From contig JAQVMI010000058.1 of NCBI GenBank assembly GCA_028703735.1, positions 1-8,857 of the forward strand: a stretch of DNA of 8,857 nt, read 5' to 3'. The stretch comes from Candidatus Cloacimonadota bacterium (GTDB taxonomy: Bacteria; Cloacimonadota; Cloacimonadia; Cloacimonadales; Cloacimonadaceae). Position numbers and translations under genes: made by a program. Below, in pieces: positions 1-5,814 of the stretch (within the stretch, counting starts at the first letter, position 1; each line of letters starts with the position of its first letter). A model generated the notes under the pieces. That model ran no database searches and had not been told where the DNA came from. It worked only from the letters and a program-made list of their open reading frames with translations.

Positions 1-60
1 CCTGCTATGCTGCGACCACCATGCTACTCCACGCATCAGTCCTTGCCACCAAAAAAATCC

Positions 61-204
61 GAGACAATATCAAAGCTAATAACGGTGGCAATGACTCCTG
101 CTAAGAATGCGACAATTTCAAGGCTATCAACGGTGGCAATGACTCCTGCTAAGACAGAGACAATTTCAAGGCTATCAACGGTGGCAATGACTCCTGCTAA
201 GCTA
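61..204. repeat. three tandem copies of a 48-bp repeat
   Basis: Three head-to-tail 48-bp units lie at 61-108, 109-156 and 157-204. A 25-bp core (81-105, 129-153, 177-201) that begins AACGGTGGCAATG is identical in all three. The rest of the unit is nearly identical between copies 2 and 3 and more diverged in copy 1. Since 48 is a multiple of three, both strands stay open. On the minus strand (236-36) the units read as a hydrophobic 16-residue repeat around LAGVIATVDSLEIV. On the plus strand they read around TISRLSTVAMTPAK. Neither translation resembles a family I know, so I call this a repeat and not a gene. Positions 1-17 look faintly like one more decayed copy; otherwise I see nothing in 1-60. 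Confidence 0.85.
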
Positions 205-229
205 CGACTACCAAAGAAAGCCAAAAAAC

Positions 230-256
230 TTGACATTATCTTCGTTTGCCTATGTT
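230..256 (+). promoter_or_regulatory. candidate sigma70-type promoter for the GNAT pair
   Basis: A perfect -35 box TTGACA lies at 230-235, just after the tandem repeats. The best -10 match is TATGTT at 251-256 (4 of 6), but the spacer is only 15 bp, which is short. Transcription would start about 10-15 bases before the ATG at 277. The -35 box is convincing and the -10 box is weak. Confidence 0.35.
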
Positions 257-276
257 TGCTCTGCGGGAGAATAAGA

Positions 277-732
277 ATGTATAATATAATTAACGTATGG
301 GAATATCAATCCGGAATGGATGCAGCCATTAGCTACATCCATGCAAAGTGGGGTAATAAAGAGAACTTAAACTTTTACCACGATGCAATTATTCATTCCT
401 CAAAGGCTGGAGATAGCCTTCCGCAGTTTTACCTGATATTAGAAGGTGAAAGGGTTGCCGGTTGTTATGCTCTATTAGTGAACGACCTGATAAGCCGTCA
501 TGATCTGCTTCCTTGGCTTGGTTGCCTTTTTGTGGAGCCGGAGTATCGCGGTAAAAAAATGGGGAGTAAAATGCTGGAGCATGGTTTGGTAATGGCAGGA
601 CGTATGGGCTTTGCCAAAGCATATTTAACTACCGATCATGATGGTTATTACGAGAAATACGGCTGGATTAGAATGGAAGATGGCTATAACTTCCAGGGAG
701 AACAAGGGAGGATATTTTGGCACACAACCTAA
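277..732 (+). CDS. GNAT-family N-acetyltransferase
   Basis: A 151-residue protein of the GCN5-related acetyltransferase fold, expected to move an acetyl group from acetyl-CoA to an unidentified amine in the cytoplasm. The acetyl-CoA-binding motif A is at about residues 84-103 (LFVEPEYRG, then a G at 96), and the typical C-terminal motif YYEKYGW is at 124-130. The frame is open back to position 7, but that extension translates the 48-bp repeats and is not protein-like. The ATG at 277 has a GGGAGA ribosome site at 265-270 with 6-bp spacing, so I start there. The stop overlaps the next GNAT gene by 16 bp. The first glycine of the usual RGxGxG loop is Lys94, a tolerated variation. Substrate unknown. 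Confidence 0.85.
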   Translation: MYNIINVWEYQSGMDAAISYIHAKWGNKENLNFYHDAIIHSSKAGDSLPQFYLILEGERVAGCYALLVNDLISRHDLLPWLGCLFVEPEYRGKKMGSKMLEHGLVMAGRMGFAKAYLTTDHDGYYEKYGWIRMEDGYNFQGEQGRIFWHTT

Positions 733-1379
733 AACTGATGAATAGCTTGGGCTTACGAAAAGAGACTATGGATGACTATGTCCAGGTGGAAAACCTTACT
801 CGCGAAGCATTTTGGAATGTGCATGTACCAGGCTGTAACGAACACTACTTGGTAAAGGTATTGCGTGATTCGGAAGACTTTTTGCCAGAGCTGGATTACG
901 TTGCAGAGCTTGATGGAGCTTTGGCGGGCAACATAATGTATGCAAAAAGCATCGTGAAGAACGAAGACGGAGATATATATCAGGTTTTAACCTTTGGCCC
1001 GGTAAGCGTATTGCCCAAGTACAAATTTATGGGCATAGGCAGTGCCCTGATAAAGCATACTTTGGTGCTGGCTAAAGAACTGGGATACAAAGCGGTGCTA
1101 ATCTATGGAGATCCGGAATATTATCAGCGTTTTGGCTTTGTGGCAGCGGAAGAATTTGGCATCAAAGGCAGATATGGCTTATTCTCTCCTGCTTTACAGG
1201 TGTTGGAATTGGAGAGCGGACACTTGCAAGGGGTAAGCGGAGTATTTTATGAAGCGGATGTTTATGAGCTTGATGAAGCAGCAGCGGAAGCATTCGAGGC
1301 AACATTTCCCCCCAAACTAAAGACAGAAACAGCTTCGCAACTAAGGTTCAGAGAATTACTTAGCCAAAGCCACGAGTGA
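717..1379 (+). CDS. GNAT-family N-acetyltransferase, YhbS-like
   Basis: A 220-residue cytoplasmic acetyltransferase resembling the YhbS group (COG3153). Visible features are the N-terminal LRKETMDDYVQVENLTREAF helix region, the acetyl-CoA loop with GPVSVLPKYKFMGIGSALI at about 94-112, and GDPEYYQRFGF at 131-141, which is highly typical of this group. The start is a TTG at 717, because a strong ribosome site AAGGGAGG (704-711) sits 5 bases upstream. The in-frame ATG at 738 has no such site. The 16-bp overlap with the upstream GNAT gene implies co-transcription and probably coupled translation. The C-terminal 80 residues after the GNAT core form the extension usual in YhbS relatives. The substrate cannot be read from the sequence. 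No clear terminator follows. Confidence 0.87.
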   Translation: MAHNLKLMNSLGLRKETMDDYVQVENLTREAFWNVHVPGCNEHYLVKVLRDSEDFLPELDYVAELDGALAGNIMYAKSIVKNEDGDIYQVLTFGPVSVLPKYKFMGIGSALIKHTLVLAKELGYKAVLIYGDPEYYQRFGFVAAEEFGIKGRYGLFSPALQVLELESGHLQGVSGVFYEADVYELDEAAAEAFEATFPPKLKTETASQLRFRELLSQSHE

Positions 1380-1432
1380 TCTTGGATTTAACCCAGATTA
1401 AGGCAACAAGGTTTGTAAGGATACTTACAGGA

Positions 1433-1472
1433 TTGGCAGAAATAGAAAACTCATTATTACAAGCTCTGCCAA
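1433..1472. promoter_or_regulatory. 8-bp inverted repeat upstream of the DUF1292 gene
   Basis: TTGGCAGA (1433-1440) and TCTGCCAA (1465-1472) are perfect inverted arms separated by 24 bases. They lie just upstream of the candidate promoter at 1480-1507. The arrangement could be a two-site operator or a long-looped hairpin. The centres of the two arms are 32 bp apart, about three helical turns. No regulator gene adjoins it. Confidence 0.3.
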
Positions 1473-1479
1473 ATTTATC

Positions 1480-1507
1480 TTGCCAAAATCCCTAACTGCG
1501 AAATAAT
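1480..1507 (+). promoter_or_regulatory. candidate promoter for the DUF1292 gene
   Basis: The -35 box TTGCCA is at 1480-1485 (5 of 6) and the -10 box AATAAT is at 1502-1507 (5 of 6), with a 16-bp spacer. Transcription would start near 1514, leaving a leader of about 17 bases with the TAGGAG ribosome site at 1519-1524, 6 bases before the ATG. Confidence 0.4.
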
Positions 1508-1530
1508 GGCAAAAACTATAGGAGTTTAAC

Positions 1531-1875
1531 ATGACAGATAAAGAAAAAGATGCCTGCAACTGTGGTGAAGAGCACGATCACGATTGCGGTGATGAAGATT
1601 GCAATTGCGAATCTAACACCATAACTTTGGACATGGAAGATGGAACCCAAAAGGACTTTAATGTTCTGCACATTTTGGAACACGAAGGCAAGCAGTATAT
1701 TGCATTAGCCGAGCTTGATTCCGACGAATACGATATTCTTTGCTTCTCTGAAGTGGATGAAAGCGTAGAGCTTACCATCATCGAAAATGATGTGGAATAC
1801 AATGCTGTTGCAGATCTGTTCGATGAAGTTTTCAGTGCCGAATTTGACGATACAGAAGATCAGGACGAAGAATAG
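1531..1875 (+). CDS. DUF1292 (UPF0473/YrzB-like) protein with Cys/His-rich tail
   Basis: A 114-residue, strongly acidic protein. Residues 31-103 match the DUF1292 pattern: ITLDMEDGTQKDFNVLHILE, then KQYIALAEL and YDILCFSE. The molecular function of this family is unknown. The unusual part is the N-terminal 27 residues, with CxC at 9-11, HxH at 15-17, C19, and CxC at 24-26, all embedded in Asp/Glu. That is seven possible metal ligands in 18 residues, so a metal-binding tail is plausible but is my inference. There is no signal peptide, so it should be cytoplasmic. The ATG has a good ribosome site (TAGGAG, 1519-1524). The gene seems monocistronic, with a candidate promoter before it and a strong terminator after it. 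Confidence 0.85.
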   Translation: MTDKEKDACNCGEEHDHDCGDEDCNCESNTITLDMEDGTQKDFNVLHILEHEGKQYIALAELDSDEYDILCFSEVDESVELTIIENDVEYNAVADLFDEVFSAEFDDTEDQDEE

Positions 1876-1953
1876 TACATCCGTTTTTTAAGATAAGCTT
1901 CGCAATAATCTGTTGCTAAAGTGGTATAGGCAATAGATTTATTTAAAGATATT

Positions 1954-1994
1954 AAGCTGCGCTTTTTAAAAAATTTGAAGCGCAGCTTTTTTTT
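1954..1994 (+). terminator. rho-independent terminator after the DUF1292 gene
   Basis: A perfect 11-bp stem, AAGCTGCGCTT (1954-1964) pairing with AAGCGCAGCTT (1978-1988), encloses a 13-base AT-rich loop. It runs directly into eight T (1987-1994). This is a textbook intrinsic terminator for the gene ending 79 bases upstream. The bases between stop codon and stem (1876-1953) show nothing else I can name. Confidence 0.92.
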
Positions 1995-2020
1995 CGTAAT
2001 GACTACCGCCATCGGCTGTC

Positions 2021-2039
2021 TGCACACGAGGCGTGTGCA
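2021..2039. repeat. perfect 8-bp hairpin with triplet loop
   Basis: TGCACACG (2021-2028) and CGTGTGCA (2032-2039) are perfect inverted arms around the 3-base loop AGG. No T-tract follows, so it is not a simple terminator on the plus strand. It resembles in style the compact 3- to 4-base-loop hairpins at 6613-6762. A GTTGCAAC palindrome (2051-2058) follows just before the octamer repeats. Confidence 0.6.
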
Positions 2040-2062
2040 AGTACGATCCTGTTGCAACGTTC

Positions 2063-2094
2063 AGCACCCCAGCACTCCATCACTCCAGCACTTC
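2063..2094. repeat. octamer minisatellite, block 1
   Basis: Four consecutive 8-bp units with consensus ANCACTCC: AGCACCCC, AGCACTCC, ATCACTCC and AGCACTTC. It uses the same unit as the longer block at 2210-2273. Confidence 0.85.
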
Positions 2095-2209
2095 TTGCCA
2101 GACACCTTGATAGAAATAATCTTGAAGGTAGTATTGCAAGGAGATACTGAAGTCCATTCCGCCGCAGAAATGGAGACTTATTCAAGTTTTCAAAGGCGAA
2201 ATCGACTCC
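2095..2209. other. non-coding spacer between the two octamer blocks
   Basis: This 115-base stretch separates the octamer blocks and carries no convincing gene. It contains two modest inverted repeats. One is AGTAT (2130-2134) with ATACT (2144-2148). The other is AGTCCATT (2151-2158) with AATGGAGACT (2169-2178), which has a 2-base bulge. The frames open through it on either strand run into the octamer repeats and look like by-products of them. Flanking by the same repeat on both sides suggests one composite intergenic element. Confidence 0.45.
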
Positions 2210-2273
2210 AGCACTCCAACACTCCAGCACTCCATCACCCCAGCACACCAACACCCCAACACTCCCGCACTCA
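2210..2273. repeat. octamer minisatellite, block 2
   Basis: Eight 8-bp units of consensus ANCACTCC run without a break: AGCACTCC, AACACTCC, AGCACTCC, ATCACCCC, AGCACACC, AACACCCC, AACACTCC and a degenerate CGCACTCA. The second base is the most variable and the CAC core is invariant. The block ends 66 bases before the hutI start. In the reverse direction it reads as GGAGTGNT units, giving an 8-residue periodic translation (GVLECWSA type) that I regard as spurious. Confidence 0.88.
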
Positions 2274-2339
2274 AAACACTTGACGAAATTTACAGGCTTG
2301 GGGAGATTGACGAATATTTGAATACAGGAGTGAAATCTC

Positions 2340-3593
2340 ATGAAGGCAGATCTGATAATTAGCAATATAAAAGAACTGGTTACCCTTGCAGGGCTTGAAA
2401 AACCGCGTGCAGGCTACCTTATGGAAGACCTCGTGATAGTATATGAAGCGGGTATTGCCATAAAAGACGGTATGATATTAGCAATTGGTTCTAATGCAGA
2501 GATTATGGCAGAATACCAAAGTAATGAAGAAATTGATGCCACAAACATGCTGGTAACTCCCGGATTTGTAGATTGCCATACTCATCCCGTTTTTGTACAC
2601 ACACGAGAGGATGAATTTGCTTTGAGGTTAAATGGCATAAGCTATGTGGAAATTGCCAAGGCAGGAGGCGGGATTCGTTCTACAATTGCTTCCACCCGTG
2701 ATGCTTCCGAAGATCTGCTTTTCGAGCTGGCTGCAAAACGGATAAACAAAATGATCCGCCAGGGCACAACTACTCTGGAAGCGAAAAGCGGCTATGGACT
2801 TAGCACCGAAAGTGAGCTTAAGCAGTTAAGGGTTATTGATAGGCTAAATAAAGAGCTTCCCATTAACATAGTTCCCACTTTTATGGGAGCTCATGAATTC
2901 CCTTCTGAGTACAAAGATTCCCACGAAAAATACCTTGATATTCTGTGCCACGAAATGATTCCCGCTGTTGCAGAACAAGGGATTGCCGAATTTTGCGATA
3001 TTTTTACCGAAGCGCATGTTTACAGCATAGCCGAATCCCGCAGAGTGCTTCAATGCGCCTTGGATAACGGTTTGAAACTAAAGATGCATGCAGACGAAAT
3101 TGAAGCAATAGGAGGAGCTGAACTTGCAGCAGAAATGGGTTGTGTTTCTGCCGATCATCTGGGAGCTGCCAGTGATGCGGGTATTGAAGCTTTGCACAAA
3201 GCCGGAGTAATTCCGGTGTTATTACCTGCCACCCTGTTTTCGCTGCGGTCAAAAACCTATGCCCGCGCCAGGGATATGATGGAAAAAGGGCTGCCAATTG
3301 CCATTGCCAGTGATTTCAACCCCGGAAGTTGCAATTGTGATTCCATGCCTTTTACAATGACTTTGGCTTGTCTGCAAATGGGTATAAGCCCTGCCGCTGC
3401 TTTAACAGCTTCCACGATAAATGCAGCTTTTACCATTTCCCGTGGAGATAGGGTGGGTTCGTTGCAACCTGGAAAAGTGGCAGATTTACTTATTTGGGAT
3501 ATTCCCGGTGTGAATTTCATTCCCTATCACATCGGTTCTTCTGCAATTCACAGAGTAATCAAAAGCGGTAAGAGCGTAATAATTGAAAACTAA
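2340..3593 (+). CDS. hutI: imidazolonepropionase
   Basis: A 417-residue cytoplasmic amidohydrolase (EC 3.5.2.7). It hydrolyses 4-imidazolone-5-propanoate to N-formimino-L-glutamate, the third step of histidine degradation. The full family length is present. Metal-ligand positions are the H80-T-H82 motif in GFVDCHTHPVF, H250 in KMHADE, and D325 in SDFNPGS. Substrate-pocket residues typical of HutI are R89 (HTRED), Y102, E148 (LEAKSGYG), H185 (GAHEFP) and H273 (ADHLG). The ATG has a CAGGAG ribosome site at 2325-2330, 9 bases upstream. No hutH, hutU or formiminoglutamate gene lies in the window. The stop overlaps the next gene by 11 bp. I found no convincing promoter between the octamer repeats and the start. 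Confidence 0.97.
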   Translation: MKADLIISNIKELVTLAGLEKPRAGYLMEDLVIVYEAGIAIKDGMILAIGSNAEIMAEYQSNEEIDATNMLVTPGFVDCHTHPVFVHTREDEFALRLNGISYVEIAKAGGGIRSTIASTRDASEDLLFELAAKRINKMIRQGTTTLEAKSGYGLSTESELKQLRVIDRLNKELPINIVPTFMGAHEFPSEYKDSHEKYLDILCHEMIPAVAEQGIAEFCDIFTEAHVYSIAESRRVLQCALDNGLKLKMHADEIEAIGGAELAAEMGCVSADHLGAASDAGIEALHKAGVIPVLLPATLFSLRSKTYARARDMMEKGLPIAIASDFNPGSCNCDSMPFTMTLACLQMGISPAAALTASTINAAFTISRGDRVGSLQPGKVADLLIWDIPGVNFIPYHIGSSAIHRVIKSGKSVIIEN

Positions 3594-5757
3594 TATACTT
3601 AGCAATTATCAGATCATCCAAAATCTGCACCGTTCCAGCAGGTTTAGCATCTATCTTGCTACTCAGATGGATAATAATAGAACTGTGCTGATAAAAACCC
3701 CTGATGCCATCAGAATTAACGATGCAGAGCTCAATTCTGTGCTTTTATCGGAAATTGCAGCACACAGTAAACTGAATCACCCTCGTATTAGAGCCTGCTA
3801 TCACAGCTTTACAGATGATGATACAGCCTTTATGATTGGCGAGTACTACGAAGGTAAATCGCTGGTTAGGTGTTTAGGAGATGGTGAGGGTCCCAAAGAT
3901 TTGGAAACTGCTTTGGGCTGGATAACAGATATTCTGGAAGCATTGGCACATGCGCAAGCACAAGGGATTCTGCATTTGGGATTGAACCCTTACAACATAA
4001 TTGTAGATAAAAACAATCACCTAAATCTGATAGGTTTTGGCAAATCTCCCAAGGCTTTTTTGCACGGAGAGGAAGATTTTTCTACCTATCATCCCATCCT
4101 GTTTGCTGCTCCGGAATTATTTCAGGCAGGCATTGCGCTTCCTGCTTCGGATGTTTTTTCTTGTGCTGTGCTTGCTTACTTCATACTATGTGGGGTGCTA
4201 CCCTGGCGTATTGATCTTCAGCTAAGCTTCGAAAAGCAAAAAAACCAAAGCCTAAGCCGTGCTGTTATCATGCCAGAAATTCTTAAAAAGCAGGTGCCGG
4301 ATTGGTTATTTGCCATCTTATTGCAATGTTTGAAGCTGGATCCGCAGCAAAGGCTGAATTCTGCCGCGGAAATGCTATTTGCCATAAACAGCAATAGGGG
4401 AGAGCAATTAGCTATTATTAGCCCAAGCAGTGATTCTATCCATACTGTGCAACCTGAAGTAGAGCCCTCAATCGAAATAGCAGAACCGGAAGAAAACACT
4501 TTAAGCCAGCCAGAAATACCTGTAGCAGAGCCACAAGTTCCACAGCAAACCGCAGAAATGGGTAGTGATACTACGGAAGAATATCTGCAAGCAATTCCGG
4601 AAGATTTATCTTCTATCTCCAGTTTACTAAATGATTTGGCAAGTGAAGCAGAGCCCGTAGCGGAAGAAGATATTTTGCCGGATATAATATTGACAGAGCA
4701 TCCGGAACCGGAACCCGTAACTCCAGAGGATAGATGGCTACCCCATGCTGCTGCAAAGGAAGTGATTCCCCAAGTAGAACATATCCAGGAACCAAAACCA
4801 AATACTCCACCTCCGCTACAAACATATAAACAGCACGTGAAACAAGAGGAAGAGAATGCGGAGATAAAGGAAACCAAAAGCCTGAAGAAAACCTTTAGAG
4901 CTCTGTTAATTCTATCTGCACTTGTAGTTATTTTTGTGGTGGTTAAATACTATGTTTTGCAGCCAAAACCCAAGTTTAACACCGAAGAGGAAACTACAGA
5001 AATTACCGAAACAGAAGCTGCATCTTTTGAGTCAAACAAACTTGTTTCCATGATTCTTGTTCCAGCCGATACACTTGTGATGGGTAGCATTTCTCCAGAT
5101 GCAGATGATGACGAATTTCCCCTAATAACCATTAAGGTGGATGCCTTTTATATCTCGGAAAAAGAGATCACTCAGGCAGAATGGCAGATGGTTTCTCCTC
5201 ATAATCCCTCTCAATTCAAGGATAGCGATTTACCTGTGGAAAACGTCAGTTTTTATGATGCCATAGAGTTTTGCAATGCCAAAAGCAGCAAGGATGGTTA
5301 CAAACCTTGTTACGAATATTATGATACGGAAGTAGTGTGCGATTTTGCTGCTGATGGATATCGCTTGCCCACAGAAGCAGAATGGGAGCTTGCCTCAAAA
5401 TCTGGTATGCAGCGGGATTTTAGCCTGTTTAGCGGTAGCAACAATGCAGATGAAGTTGGCTGGTACAATAGCAACAGCAATGCAAGAAGCCATGCCGGAG
5501 CACAGAAAAAGCCGAACCAATTGGGAATATATGATCTTAGCGGTAATATGTTCGAATGGGTTTGGAATTGGTATGCACCGTATTCCTATAAAATAGCAGA
5601 TCCCTTCAATGGTCCCAATAGCGGTACAGATAAAGTTATTCGGGGTGGATCCTGGTATCATCCAATGTCCGAAATGCGGGTAAGCAATAGGAACTTTGCC
5701 AAACCCTACACCAAAGCAGGATTTATCGGATTTAGGGTAGTTAGAACTGCGCAGTGA
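3583..5757 (+). CDS. membrane pseudokinase with C-terminal SUMF1/FGE-like domain
   Basis: A 724-residue protein in three parts. Residues 9-268 have a Ser/Thr protein kinase fold: Lys38 (VLIKT), Glu57, APE at 176-178, Asp190 and Arg257 are kept. However, the glycine loop has no glycine, HRD is H131-L-G133, and DFG is G151-F-G. Loss of both catalytic aspartates argues for a pseudokinase. Residues 275-435 are an acidic Pro/Glu-rich linker. One membrane helix spans about 439-458 after a basic KSLKKTFR, predicting a cytoplasmic N-terminus. Residues 488-724 form a SUMF1/FGE-like domain (RLPTEAEWELAS, GIYDLSGNMFEWVWNWY, IRGGSW, GFIGFRVVR), probably outside the membrane. Its equivalent of the FGE cysteine region (MRVSNRN, 698-704) has no Cys, so formylglycine synthesis is unlikely. 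The start is TTG at 3583, which keeps the kinase N-lobe; the ribosome site is weak (GGTAAGAG). Kinase-SUMF1 fusions are known, for example chlamydial Pkn1. Confidence 0.88.
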   Translation: MKTNILSNYQIIQNLHRSSRFSIYLATQMDNNRTVLIKTPDAIRINDAELNSVLLSEIAAHSKLNHPRIRACYHSFTDDDTAFMIGEYYEGKSLVRCLGDGEGPKDLETALGWITDILEALAHAQAQGILHLGLNPYNIIVDKNNHLNLIGFGKSPKAFLHGEEDFSTYHPILFAAPELFQAGIALPASDVFSCAVLAYFILCGVLPWRIDLQLSFEKQKNQSLSRAVIMPEILKKQVPDWLFAILLQCLKLDPQQRLNSAAEMLFAINSNRGEQLAIISPSSDSIHTVQPEVEPSIEIAEPEENTLSQPEIPVAEPQVPQQTAEMGSDTTEEYLQAIPEDLSSISSLLNDLASEAEPVAEEDILPDIILTEHPEPEPVTPEDRWLPHAAAKEVIPQVEHIQEPKPNTPPPLQTYKQHVKQEEENAEIKETKSLKKTFRALLILSALVVIFVVVKYYVLQPKPKFNTEEETTEITETEAASFESNKLVSMILVPADTLVMGSISPDADDDEFPLITIKVDAFYISEKEITQAEWQMVSPHNPSQFKDSDLPVENVSFYDAIEFCNAKSSKDGYKPCYEYYDTEVVCDFAADGYRLPTEAEWELASKSGMQRDFSLFSGSNNADEVGWYNSNSNARSHAGAQKKPNQLGIYDLSGNMFEWVWNWYAPYSYKIADPFNGPNSGTDKVIRGGSWYHPMSEMRVSNRNFAKPYTKAGFIGFRVVRTAQ

Positions 5758-5814
5758 GCTGGGTTTTTATCACCGCAAACACCGAAAGAACCAAATGCAA
5801 CGACAGCTTCCGAC

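Noticed and set aside
81..201. CRISPR-like pattern: 25-bp identical repeats with 23-bp intervals
   Set aside because: The intervals are nearly identical to each other (18 bases the same between the last two), so this is a 48-bp tandem repeat and not repeats with unique spacers. No cas gene is present.
7..276. N-terminal extension of 90 residues for the first GNAT protein
   Set aside because: It translates the 48-bp repeats and non-conserved sequence; the ATG at 277 has the good ribosome site and begins the GNAT fold.
2289..2317. Promoter for hutI (TTTACA with GAATAT)
   Set aside because: The -10 box matches only 3 of 6 positions; too weak to call.
1975..2365. Open frames on both strands across the octamer repeats
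   Set aside because: Their composition follows from the repeat; they overlap the terminator or the hutI start and match no family I recognise.
4218..4877. 219-residue minus-strand open frame
   Set aside because: It is antisense to the Pro/Glu-rich linker of the pseudokinase, and its Ser/Cys-rich translation is the expected by-product.
5746..5755. ACTGCGCAGT palindrome at the end of the pseudokinase gene as a terminator
   Set aside because: It has no loop and the following T-run is separated and short, so it does not form a credible intrinsic terminator.
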